The translations under genes and the position numbers were made by a program. The notes beneath the pieces are model-generated. The model made no database searches, was not told the origin of the DNA, and saw nothing but the letters and a program-made list of their open reading frames with translations. Of a stretch of DNA of 10,793 nt, positions 1-7,756 are shown piece after piece. This DNA is from Polaromonas sp. Lineage in GTDB: Bacteria > Pseudomonadota > Gammaproteobacteria > Burkholderiales > Burkholderiaceae_C. How positions within the stretch are numbered: position 1 is the stretch's first letter; each line of letters opens with the position of its first letter. Where the stretch lies: contig JABMMH010000049.1 of NCBI GenBank assembly GCA_013205645.1, forward strand, positions 1-10,793, read 5' to 3'.

Positions 1-1617
1 AGGCTGAATGTCCAGACTTAAGTTGCGAATCACGGCGCGGTTGCCATACCTGAAATCGGCATTCGTTAACGTGAGGCGACCTTGCACCTCCGGCATGGGC
101 TGCGGATTTTTAGGCTCCGGCACGCTGGAAACGTGATCGAGTATTTCAAAGATTCGCTTGGCACCGGCGGCCGCTTTTTGGGTGCTGGAGACGATGCGGC
201 TCATCGAATCAAGACGTGCATAAAAACGCCCGATGTAGGCCAAGAAAGCGGTCAACACACCGACCGTTATTTCGTTTTTAGAGACCAGCCAAATACCAAA
301 GGCCCAGACCACCAGCAAACCAATTTCGGTGACGAAGGTGATGGTCGGTCCGAACAAGGACCAAACCCGGTTCAAGCGGTCGTTGACCGCCAAGTTGTGC
401 TTGTTGGCGTCGCTGAAACGCTGAGCTTCGCGGTCTTCTTGGGCAAAGGCTTTGACCACCCGAATACCCGGAATGGTGTCGGCCAAGACGTTGGTCACCT
501 CGGACCAGACCCGGTCTATCTTTTCAAAACCAGTGCGCAAACGCTCGCGCACCAAATGGATCAACCAGCCAATGAAGGGCAAGGGCAACAGTGTGACCAA
601 GGCCAAAGCCGGATTGATGATGAACAAAATGATCGAGGTCATCAAAATCATCAGTACATCGGTGGCGAAGTCCAACAAGTGCAATGACAAAAAGACGTTG
701 ATGCGGTCGGTCTCACTGCCGATTCGGGCGATCAAGTCACCCGTGCGCCGACCGCCAAAATACTCGAGCGACAACTTCATCAAGTGCTCGTACGTGGTGG
801 TCCGCAAGTCTGCGCCAATGCGCTCAGAGACCAAGGACAAGATGTAAGTTTTGATCCAACCCAAGCCCCAGGCCACAAAGGCCGATCCAAACAAACCCAG
901 CAAATACCAAGACACCGTGACCGGATCGATGTGCGCGCCGTTTTGGTAAGGAATCAAAACCTCGTCCATCAAAGGCATGGTCAGGTAAGGCGGCACCAAG
1001 GTGGCGGCTGTGGCGGCCAAGGTCAAGACAAAGCCGAGCAGCAATTGGCCTTGGTAGGGCCGCGCAAAACGCCACAACTTGAACAGCGTCAAGGTTGAGG
1101 TCGGGCTGCCTTCTTTTTCAGCACAAACCGGGCAGTCGTCCTCGGCAGCGTCAATCGGGCTTTTGCATACCGGGCAAATGTCATCCGGCAAAACGCCTTG
1201 CTCCGGCTCAACAGGCGTGCCGTTGAGCTCACCAGGTAATGCGACTTTGTGCAACTCGTCAAACTGCGCCTTAAAACGCAACACCGCCGGCAAGCGGCCC
1301 AAAGTGAAGCGCCAAACCGCCAAACGCTGACCATTGGCGTGCAAAGACAAAGTTCCCACACCCGCGTGATCACTCAATACCAAGGTTTGCAACGGGTCAA
1401 ATGGCCAAGAAGACCAGTTTTTTTGCGTCAAATTGCCAGAGGTGACCCGTTGATCGGTCAGAATCAGCAGGGTTTTAACGAAATTTAAATTGTCGTTCAG
1501 GTCAACTTCTAAGCTAGCTGAAACGTTTTCACTGGAATGAACCTGCAAAATACCCTGCTCGCGCCAGTCAGAAGGCAACCCCAGCAAATTATTGGGCGTA
1601 AAGGCGTTGGGGGTCAT
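1..1617 (-). CDS. Exporter-type ABC transporter, cyanophycin-locus type (partial, C-terminus off the left edge)
   Basis: The minus frame is open from an ATG at 1617-1615 to the window edge: 539 codons with no stop. An in-frame TGA lies two codons upstream of the ATG, so no longer ATG start is possible; no good Shine-Dalgarno is seen. Residues 1-140 are a soluble domain I do not recognise. Residues 148-165 hold two CPVC pairs (C148, C151, C162, C165), a likely zinc knuckle. Residues about 190-470 form the membrane domain of a type IV (MsbA-like) exporter, with hydrophobic helices near 192-212, 236-256, 317-336, 338-356 and 425-446 and typical motifs such as YFGGRRTGDLIARI and GIRVVKAFAQED. The nucleotide-binding domain starts near 511 and is cut before Walker A, so ATPase motifs cannot be checked. 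It is transcribed divergently from the cyanophycin synthetase genes. From memory, this ABC family with an N-terminal extension recurs beside betaproteobacterial cph genes, often with a DUF1854 protein. Substrate unknown; polymer, precursor or lipid are all possible. Confidence 0.9.
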   Translation of the reverse strand, partial: MTPNAFTPNNLLGLPSDWREQGILQVHSSENVSASLEVDLNDNLNFVKTLLILTDQRVTSGNLTQKNWSSWPFDPLQTLVLSDHAGVGTLSLHANGQRLAVWRFTLGRLPAVLRFKAQFDELHKVALPGELNGTPVEPEQGVLPDDICPVCKSPIDAAEDDCPVCAEKEGSPTSTLTLFKLWRFARPYQGQLLLGFVLTLAATAATLVPPYLTMPLMDEVLIPYQNGAHIDPVTVSWYLLGLFGSAFVAWGLGWIKTYILSLVSERIGADLRTTTYEHLMKLSLEYFGGRRTGDLIARIGSETDRINVFLSLHLLDFATDVLMILMTSIILFIINPALALVTLLPLPFIGWLIHLVRERLRTGFEKIDRVWSEVTNVLADTIPGIRVVKAFAQEDREAQRFSDANKHNLAVNDRLNRVWSLFGPTITFVTEIGLLVVWAFGIWLVSKNEITVGVLTAFLAYIGRFYARLDSMSRIVSSTQKAAAGAKRIFEILDHVSSVPEPKNPQPMPEVQGRLTLTNADFRYGNRAVIRNLSLDIQP

Positions 1618-1694
1618 AAAGGTTCAAGCAACAAGAGTCAACATGTGTTGGCGGCTAAGAAAAAAAGCGGCCAGGACACCGTCCATTCGCCTTG

Positions 1695-1724
1695 TTTATC
1701 GGAAGAATTTTGCCAGTGTCGCAA
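1695..1724 (-). promoter_or_regulatory. Candidate promoter for the divergent ABC transporter
   Basis: On the minus strand TTGCGA (1724-1719) and GATAAA (1700-1695) are spaced by 18 nt; each matches 4 of 6 consensus bases. If real, it overlaps the plus-strand candidate promoter, so the two directions would compete or share control. Weak evidence. Confidence 0.2.
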
Positions 1725-1739
1725 CCATCAAGATATTCT
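1710..1739 (+). promoter_or_regulatory. Candidate sigma70 promoter for the cyanophycin operon
   Basis: TTGCCA (1710-1715) resembles a -35 box (5 of 6 consensus) and TATTCT (1734-1739) a -10 box (4 of 6), with an 18-nt spacer. Transcription would begin near 1746 and give a leader of about 30 nt before the cphA' ATG at 1777. The match is by eye. The position in a divergent spacer supports it. Confidence 0.4.
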
Positions 1740-1776
1740 ATCGTTACACGTCAATGCCCCCAGAGTGGCGTCGCCC

Positions 1777-3954
1777 ATGAGCGTTAAAGACATTCAATTT
1801 TTGCGCATGACGCATTTGCGCGGGCCCAACATTTGGACCTACCGCCCCGTCATGGAAGCTTGGATCGACATTGGCGCCCTCGAAGACTGCCCGTCCGACA
1901 CTCTGCCCGGCTTCAACCAGCGCTTGCAAGCCATGCTGCCCGGCTTGATCGAACACCGCTGCAGCGTGGGCGAACGCGGCGGATTTCTAAAGCGATTGGA
2001 TGAAGGCACTTGGCCCGGCCACATCATGGAGCACGTGGCACTTGAGTTGCAAAACCGCGCCGGCATGCAGACCGGTTTCGGCAAAGCCCGTGAAGCTGGC
2101 GTCCGCGGCATTTACAAAGTCGTCATCCGCACCCGTCATGAAGCCGTCAGCCGTGCCGCCTTGCAAGCCGCCCGCGACTTGGTCATGGCAGCCATCGAAG
2201 ACCGCGACTACCCGGTGGCCCAGACCATTGCCGAATTAACCCAAATGGTGGACAGCCTGTGCATCGGGCCCAGCACCGCTTGCATCGTCAATGCGGCTGC
2301 CGAACGCGGCATTCCGGCCATCCGTTTGAACGAAGACAACTTGGTTCAGCTGGGTTATGGCGCCAATCTGCGCCGCATTTGGACGGCCGAAACCGACCAA
2401 ACCAGCGCCATTGCCGAAGGTATTTCCAAAGACAAAGACCTGACCAAAAGCTTGCTGGCCAACTGCGGCGTGCCCGTGCCAGAAGGCCGCAACGTGGCGT
2501 CGGCGCAAGAGGCTTGGTCGGCTGCGCAAGACATCGGCTTGCCGGTCTGCGTCAAACCGGTCGACGGTAACCACGCCCGTGGCGTGTCGCTGGAGCTGTA
2601 CACCCAAGCCGAAGTCGAAGCCGCCTTTGCTTTGGCTGAAGCAGAAGGCAGCGAAGTCTTGGTCGAGCGCCATATTTTGGGCGATGAACACCGCCTGCTG
2701 GTGGTCGGCGGCAAAGTTGTCGCGGCCAATAAAGGCGAGGGCGCCTGCATCGTGGGCGACGGCGTTCACTCGGTTCAAGCCTTGATCGAGAGCCAAATCA
2801 ACTCGGATCCGCGCCGCGGCGAAGAAGAAGACTACCCACTGGACACGATCCGACTGCACGAGCACCCCACCGCCGTGATGGAACTGAAACGCCAAGGTTT
2901 GACCGGCGACTCCATCCCCATTTTGGGCCGCAGCGTGATGGTCATGCGCACCGGCAACATGGCCGTCGATGTGACCGACTTGGTGCACCCCGACGTCGCC
3001 GAACTGGTCGCATTGGCGGCCCGCATCGTCGGCCTGGACATTGCCGGGGTTGACTTGGTGGCCCAGGATATTTCCAAACCCATGAAAGCCCAAGGCGCCG
3101 CGATTGTCGAAGTCAACGCCGGGCCCGGCCTGTTGATGCACCTCAAACCAGGCTCAGGCCCAGCCCGCCCGGTCGGTGAAGCGATTGCCCAGCATTTGTT
3201 TGCCAATGGCAGCACGGCCCGCATCCCCGTGGTCGGCTTGCTCGGCCATGACAACACCACCGGCACCAGCCACCTGATTGGCTGGTTTTTGCACTTGCAA
3301 GGTATGCGCACCGGTTTGTCATCGGCCAAGGGCTTGTTTGTAGGCCAACGCTGCTTGCAAGACCACGACGGCATGACTTGGGAAGTAGCCCAGCGCTTGT
3401 TGGTCAACCGTGCCGTTCAGGCGGCGGTGTTTGAAACCACCGCCCGCCAAGTCCTGACCGAAGGCCTGCCCTACGACCGCTGCCATGTCGGCGTGGTCAC
3501 CGCCATGCCCAAAGCCGATGGCTTGCAAGACCTGTACATCCAAAGCGACGAGCAAATGCCAAACGTGGCGCGCACGCAAGTCGACGTCGTGCTGCCCGAC
3601 GGTATTGCGGTATTGAACGCGCAAGACGATGCCGTGGCGGCCTTGGCCGACTACTGCGACGGCGAGGTTATTTTTTATGCTGCTTCCGAAACCAATGCGC
3701 ACTTGGTCAAACACCGCGCCACCGACGGCCGTGTGGCGTTTTGGCGCAAGGGTCACTTGATCTTGGCCCACGGCACACACGAAACCGATGTGCTGAACCG
3801 GCAGTTGCCCGCCATTGACAAGTTTTTCCGCGATCAAATCCTCACCTGCGACGAGCTTCTGGCCGCCGCCGCCACGGCTTGGGCCTTGGGCGTGCCTACT
3901 GATTTGATTCGCGCCGGGACCAAGAGCTTTGGCCAAAGCCCTGCATCGCACTGA
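1777..3954 (+). CDS. cphA': Cyanophycin synthetase paralogue CphA' with inactive Mur-ligase half
   Basis: 725 aa from ATG 1777. The frame stays open upstream to 1537, but that part runs antisense into the first codons of the transporter, and family homology begins at residue 9 (LRMTHLRGPNIW), so 1777 is chosen. No strong Shine-Dalgarno is seen. Residues 1-160 are the N domain, very like cyanobacterial CphA1, with GTWPGHIMEHVALELQ giving an intact HxxEH (H82, E85, H86). In CphA1 this site is known to hydrolyse polymer to make primers. Residues about 205-475 are the ATP-grasp (G) domain, with KPVDGNHARG and IVEVNAGPG present, but the STGG loop of CphA is missing (RTGNMAVDVT instead). Residues about 480-725 are a degenerate Mur-like domain: the P-loop is GHDNTTG instead of GTNGKTT (Lys to Thr494). 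The protein ends just before the GRFN and DYGHNPD motifs, so the last Mur lobe is absent. Arg addition is therefore unlikely; Asp or dipeptide addition, primer cutting or a scaffold role remain possible. A CphA2-like beta-Asp-Arg polymerase is an alternative. Confidence 0.92.
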   Translation: MSVKDIQFLRMTHLRGPNIWTYRPVMEAWIDIGALEDCPSDTLPGFNQRLQAMLPGLIEHRCSVGERGGFLKRLDEGTWPGHIMEHVALELQNRAGMQTGFGKAREAGVRGIYKVVIRTRHEAVSRAALQAARDLVMAAIEDRDYPVAQTIAELTQMVDSLCIGPSTACIVNAAAERGIPAIRLNEDNLVQLGYGANLRRIWTAETDQTSAIAEGISKDKDLTKSLLANCGVPVPEGRNVASAQEAWSAAQDIGLPVCVKPVDGNHARGVSLELYTQAEVEAAFALAEAEGSEVLVERHILGDEHRLLVVGGKVVAANKGEGACIVGDGVHSVQALIESQINSDPRRGEEEDYPLDTIRLHEHPTAVMELKRQGLTGDSIPILGRSVMVMRTGNMAVDVTDLVHPDVAELVALAARIVGLDIAGVDLVAQDISKPMKAQGAAIVEVNAGPGLLMHLKPGSGPARPVGEAIAQHLFANGSTARIPVVGLLGHDNTTGTSHLIGWFLHLQGMRTGLSSAKGLFVGQRCLQDHDGMTWEVAQRLLVNRAVQAAVFETTARQVLTEGLPYDRCHVGVVTAMPKADGLQDLYIQSDEQMPNVARTQVDVVLPDGIAVLNAQDDAVAALADYCDGEVIFYAASETNAHLVKHRATDGRVAFWRKGHLILAHGTHETDVLNRQLPAIDKFFRDQILTCDELLAAAATAWALGVPTDLIRAGTKSFGQSPASH

Positions 3955-3994
3955 CCACTGACGCTCACCGAACTCACTTCAGGAAAACCTGCTC

Positions 3995-6589
3995 ATGGAA
4001 GTTTCAAGAATTCGAGCACTGCGGGGGCCCAACTTGTGGAGCCGCCACACCAGCATCGAGGCCATCGTCACCTGCACCCCCGACGAATGCGCCCTGCCGA
4101 CGGACAGCGCGTTTGAAAAAGAATTGCGGCGCATCTTCCCGGCCTTGGGCCACCTAGAAGGGCCACACCCAGGCCTGCCAGCCAGCATGGCCAAGGCCTT
4201 GGAAAAAATCACACTGGACTTGCAAGCCCATGCAGGTTGCCCGGTCACCTTCAGCCGCACCACGCCCACCGAAGAACCGGGCGTCTACCAAGTGGTCGTG
4301 CAGTACACCGAAGAAACGGTCGGTCGTCTGGCCATTGCCTGGGCTGAAAAGCTCTGCCTTGCCGCGCAAAATCAAGAAGCGTTTGATTTGAATCAAGCCC
4401 TGGCTGAATTGCATGATTTGGACGAAACCGTGCGCTTAGGCCCATCGACAGGTGCCATCGTTGATGCGGCCATCGTCCGCGGCATTCCGTTTCGGCGCCT
4501 GACTGACGGCAGCATGGTGCAGTTCGGTTGGGGTTCCCAGCAGCGGCGTATTCAAGCCGCCGAGACCGACAGCACCAGCGCCATTGCCGAAGCCATCGCG
4601 CAAGACAAAGATTTGACCAAGTCCTTGTTGTTGGCGGTTGGCGTGCCCGTGCCGCTGGGTCGGCCCGCCAAAGACTTAGAAGACGGCTGGGCGATTGCCC
4701 AAAAAATTGGCCTGCCCGTGGTGCTCAAGCCGCTGGACGGCAACCAAGGCAAAGGCGTGACCGTCAATGTGGTTGAACGCGAGGTGTTCGACCGAGCCTA
4801 CGCCACCGCCGCCTACTACGGCGAAGTACTTGTCGAAAAATTCCTGCCGGGCAGCGACTACCGTCTGTTGGTGGTCGGTGACAAATTAGTCGCGGCGGCA
4901 CGGCGTGAACCGCCACTGGTGGTGGGTGACGGCGTGTTGAGCGTGCGCGAGCTGGTGGCCGAGGTCAACACCGACCCACGCCGCGGCGAAGGTCACTCGA
5001 CATCTCTGAGCAAAATAAAGTTCGACGACATCGCCATCGGCTGCCTGAAGTCACAAGACCTTGATCCCGACAGCGTGCCTGAACAAGGTCGGCGCGTGGT
5101 CTTGCGCAACAACGCCAACTTGTCCACCGGCGGCACCGCGACCGACGTCACCGACGATGTCCACCCCGATGTGGCTGCGCGTGTGGTGGCGGCAGCTCAA
5201 ATGGTCGGCGTCGATGTGTGCGGCGTCGATGTGGTCTGCGAGTCGGTGCTGCGGCCTTTGGAAGAACAAAACGGCGGCGTGGTGGAAGTCAATGCGGCAC
5301 CCGGTCTGCGCATGCACATCAGCCCGTCGTTTGGCAAGGGCCGTGCGGTCGGTCAAGCCATCATCGAACAGCTGTATCCCGACGGGCAAGACGGTCGGAT
5401 TCCCGTCATTGCCGTGACCGGTACGAATGGGAAAACAACCACCGTGCGTTTGACAGCGCACTTGCTCAAAGCCCACAAGCTCCGCGTCGGCATGACCAAC
5501 ACCGACGGTGTATATGTCAACGGCCGACAAATCGACGATGGCGATTGCAGCGGCCCGCGCAGTGCCCGCAATGTGCTGATGCACCCTGACGTTGACGCCG
5601 CGGTCTTTGAAACAGCCCGCGGTGGTTTGCTTCGCGAAGGCTTGGCCTTTGACCGCTGCCAAGTGGCGATCGTGACCAACTTAGGTTCCGGCGACCACTT
5701 GGGCCTGAACTACATCACCACCCTGGAAGATTTGTCGGTGCTGAAGCGCGTGGTGGTTTTGAATGTGGCGAGCGACGGCATGGCCGTTTTGAACGCCGCT
5801 GACCCCTCGGTTGCCATGATGGCCAAACTCTGCCCAGGCAACGTGACCTTCTTTGCGCTGGACCCCCACAGCGCTGTTTTGGCCACGCACAGAGCCCAAG
5901 GCAAGCGGGTGGTCTACACAGAAAATGGCCACGTGGTGGCCCAAGAAGGCAAGAAGTTTTTCCGCATTTCGCTGGCCGACGTGCCGCTGACACGGCAAGG
6001 TCAAATCGGCTTTCAAACTGAAAACGTCATGGCCTCGGTGGCTGCCGCTTGGGCCATCAACGTGCCCTGGGAAACCATCGCCCTCGGCCTGTCGACCTTC
6101 ATCAGCGACATCCAAGGTGTACCGGGCCGCTTCAACGTGTTTGACTACCGCGGTGCCACCTTGATTGCCGACTACGGCCACAACCCAGACGCCATTCAAG
6201 CCTTGGTCAACGCGGTTGAAAACATGCCGGCCAAGCAACGCGTGGTGGTGATCAGCGGCGCTGGCGATCGGCGTGACCAAGACATTCGCGACCAAACCAA
6301 AATTCTGGGCTCAGCCTTTGACGACGTGCTGCTGTACGAAGACGCCTGCCAACGCGGCCGCAGCGACGGCGAAGTCATGCAACTCTTGCGCGAAGGTTTG
6401 GACGGCGCTGAACGCACGCGCCATGTGCAAGAAATTCGCGGTGAGTTCAAAGCCATCGACACCGCCTTGACGCGCTTGGCACCGGGCGACTTGTGCCTGA
6501 TTTTGGTGGACCAAGTTGAAGCTGCGCTGGCCTACATCCAGCAGCAGGTCGACGACAGTCAAAGCACGCCTGCCGCGTTAGAAGTCTGA
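3995..6589 (+). CDS. cphA: Cyanophycin synthetase (ATP-dependent Asp and Arg ligase)
   Basis: 864 aa, close to the usual 870 or so of CphA1. An AGGA at 3981-3984, 10 nt before the ATG, supports the start. The enzyme adds Asp to the backbone and then Arg to each side-chain carboxyl, using ATP for each. N domain: residues 1-145. Its equivalent of the HxxEH primer-cutting site reads KALEK (K67, E70, K71), so metal binding should be lost. ATP-grasp domain: about 190-465, with KPLDGNQGKG (245-254), the STGG loop (377-380) followed by DVTD, and VVEVNAAPG (429-437). Mur-ligase domain: about 468-864, with P-loop GTNGKTTT (476-483), ETARGG (539-544), GDHLG (566-570), GRFN (711-714), DYGHNPDA (726-733) and GAGDRRDQD (755-763). 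All motifs expected for both ligase sites are present. It starts 40 nt after cphA' and is clearly homologous to it through the first two domains, consistent with an old tandem duplication. Acts in the cytoplasm, making insoluble granules. Confidence 0.97.
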   Translation: MEVSRIRALRGPNLWSRHTSIEAIVTCTPDECALPTDSAFEKELRRIFPALGHLEGPHPGLPASMAKALEKITLDLQAHAGCPVTFSRTTPTEEPGVYQVVVQYTEETVGRLAIAWAEKLCLAAQNQEAFDLNQALAELHDLDETVRLGPSTGAIVDAAIVRGIPFRRLTDGSMVQFGWGSQQRRIQAAETDSTSAIAEAIAQDKDLTKSLLLAVGVPVPLGRPAKDLEDGWAIAQKIGLPVVLKPLDGNQGKGVTVNVVEREVFDRAYATAAYYGEVLVEKFLPGSDYRLLVVGDKLVAAARREPPLVVGDGVLSVRELVAEVNTDPRRGEGHSTSLSKIKFDDIAIGCLKSQDLDPDSVPEQGRRVVLRNNANLSTGGTATDVTDDVHPDVAARVVAAAQMVGVDVCGVDVVCESVLRPLEEQNGGVVEVNAAPGLRMHISPSFGKGRAVGQAIIEQLYPDGQDGRIPVIAVTGTNGKTTTVRLTAHLLKAHKLRVGMTNTDGVYVNGRQIDDGDCSGPRSARNVLMHPDVDAAVFETARGGLLREGLAFDRCQVAIVTNLGSGDHLGLNYITTLEDLSVLKRVVVLNVASDGMAVLNAADPSVAMMAKLCPGNVTFFALDPHSAVLATHRAQGKRVVYTENGHVVAQEGKKFFRISLADVPLTRQGQIGFQTENVMASVAAAWAINVPWETIALGLSTFISDIQGVPGRFNVFDYRGATLIADYGHNPDAIQALVNAVENMPAKQRVVVISGAGDRRDQDIRDQTKILGSAFDDVLLYEDACQRGRSDGEVMQLLREGLDGAERTRHVQEIRGEFKAIDTALTRLAPGDLCLILVDQVEAALAYIQQQVDDSQSTPAALEV

Positions 6590-6594
6590 CGCCC

Positions 6595-6600
6595 AAGGGG
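6595..6600 (+). promoter_or_regulatory. Shine-Dalgarno-like AAGGGG abutting the annotated start
   Basis: AAGGGG ends directly before the ATG at 6601, too close to serve it. In-frame TTG at 6610 would lie 9 nt downstream, a normal distance, and GTG at 6616 15 nt downstream. The site therefore argues that the acyltransferase may really start three or five codons later. Confidence 0.4.
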
Positions 6601-7707
6601 ATGACGGCTTTGCAGGTGGCGCGTTATCCGCTGATTGACGTGTTGAAAGCCTTGGCGGCACAGCTCATCGTCTTGCACCACTTTTCAATTTACGGGCCGG
6701 TGTCCGAGGCGCTGCATGCCGCCTTGCCCGGGGTGATGGGCGCGCTCTATGCGTACGGACTCATCGCCGTGCAGGTCTTTTTTGTGGTGGGCGGTTACTT
6801 GGCTGCGCGGGGCTTGTCGTCCTCCACTGAGCCTTGGCGCACGCCCAGCGCTGCGATCTTCAAGCGCTACACGCGCTTGTTGGTGCCCTATCTGTTCGCC
6901 CTGTGCCTCGTCGTGCTGTGCATGGCTTGGGCACGCCCTTGGCTGACGGCAGATTTGGCGGCGCCCTTCCCCAGTTGGAGCCAGTGGCTCGCGCACGTGG
7001 CCATGGTGCAAAGTATTTTAGGGACGGAGTCCTTGTCGGCTGGCGTTTGGTACGTGGCCATGGATTTCCAATTGTTTGCCTTGCTGACACTGTTGCTGTG
7101 GTTGTGTGGGGGCGGTAACACCCGGCGCGCGCAAACAGTGGTTGCACTGCTGTGCATGGCCTCACTGCTGGTCTTCAACCGCCAAACTGAACTTGACGCA
7201 TGGGCGGTGTATTTTTTCGGGGCTTATGGGCTGGGCGCACTGGCGTGGTGGGCGCGTCGTACCGACCCGACCGTACAGGCCAGTGCCCCGCCACTGCATG
7301 CCCGCGCCCTGTTTGTCTGGACTGTCGCCTTTGGGCTGATCGCTCTGGTCATCGATTTCAGACAGCGTGTCGCCTTGGCCATAGGGGTTGCAGTGACGCT
7401 GATGCTCTGGGGTTCATCGGCATCCCACTGGCTGCAACACCATCGCAAGACTTCAACCTTCATTCAGACCCTGGGCCTGCAATCGTATGCACTGTTTTTA
7501 GTGCATTTCCCGGTGCTGCTGCTCATCAATGCAGCCTTCACGCGTTTTGGTTTCACAGCGGAAACGGCCTCTACAACAAGCGCTTTAAGCTGGGGTATTG
7601 CCGGATGGGCAGCCAGCCTGTGGGCTGCTAATCTCTTTTATCGTTGGATCGAATCTCCTGCGGCACCTTGGCGGGGAGTTCTCCGTGCTGTTCTAGGTGG
7701 GCGCTGA
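6601..7707 (+). CDS. Acyltransferase-3 family integral membrane protein
   Basis: 368 aa from ATG 6601 (TTG 6610 or GTG 6616 possible, see the RBS entry). This family (OafA/NodX/YrhL type) moves acyl groups, often acetyl or succinyl, to sugars or other acceptors across the inner membrane. Visible family marks: YPLIDVLKALAAQLIVLHHF (9-28) with the likely catalytic histidine at H26 or H27; the VQVFFVVGGYL helix (57-67); the basic FKRYTRLLVPY segment (87-97); LGLQSYALFLVHFPVLLL (291-308); and a C-terminal FYRWIESP (346-353). About ten hydrophobic helices cover nearly the whole length. No periplasmic SGNH domain follows, so it is a stand-alone membrane enzyme. It begins 11 nt after the cphA stop and is probably co-transcribed. 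Its acceptor is unknown; a role in modifying cyanophycin or a surface product is only inferred from position. Confidence 0.88.
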   Translation: MTALQVARYPLIDVLKALAAQLIVLHHFSIYGPVSEALHAALPGVMGALYAYGLIAVQVFFVVGGYLAARGLSSSTEPWRTPSAAIFKRYTRLLVPYLFALCLVVLCMAWARPWLTADLAAPFPSWSQWLAHVAMVQSILGTESLSAGVWYVAMDFQLFALLTLLLWLCGGGNTRRAQTVVALLCMASLLVFNRQTELDAWAVYFFGAYGLGALAWWARRTDPTVQASAPPLHARALFVWTVAFGLIALVIDFRQRVALAIGVAVTLMLWGSSASHWLQHHRKTSTFIQTLGLQSYALFLVHFPVLLLINAAFTRFGFTAETASTTSALSWGIAGWAASLWAANLFYRWIESPAAPWRGVLRAVLGGR

Positions 7708-7756
7708 AACCAGACCTTGCAACCGACCCTTTTTTCTTTCGCTTGACCCACTGTCC

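Noticed and set aside
82..687. Open plus-strand frame of 201 codons
   Set aside because: It lies antisense within the well-supported transporter gene and its composition (rich in Gly, Gln, His, Asp) is typical of a shadow frame.
1537..1776. In-frame upstream extension of cphA' (80 more codons)
   Set aside because: It overlaps the divergent transporter's first codons, covers the promoter region and has no family likeness; synthetase homology starts just after ATG 1777.
2236..3141. Open minus-strand frame of 301 codons
   Set aside because: It is antisense to the ATP-grasp domain of cphA'; rich in Gln, His, Val and Phe with no recognisable motif, and explained by codon bias of the real gene.
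5051..6295. Long open minus-strand frames (203 and 204 codons) under cphA
   Set aside because: They are shadows of the Mur-ligase part of cphA, with no motif, start signal or operon logic.
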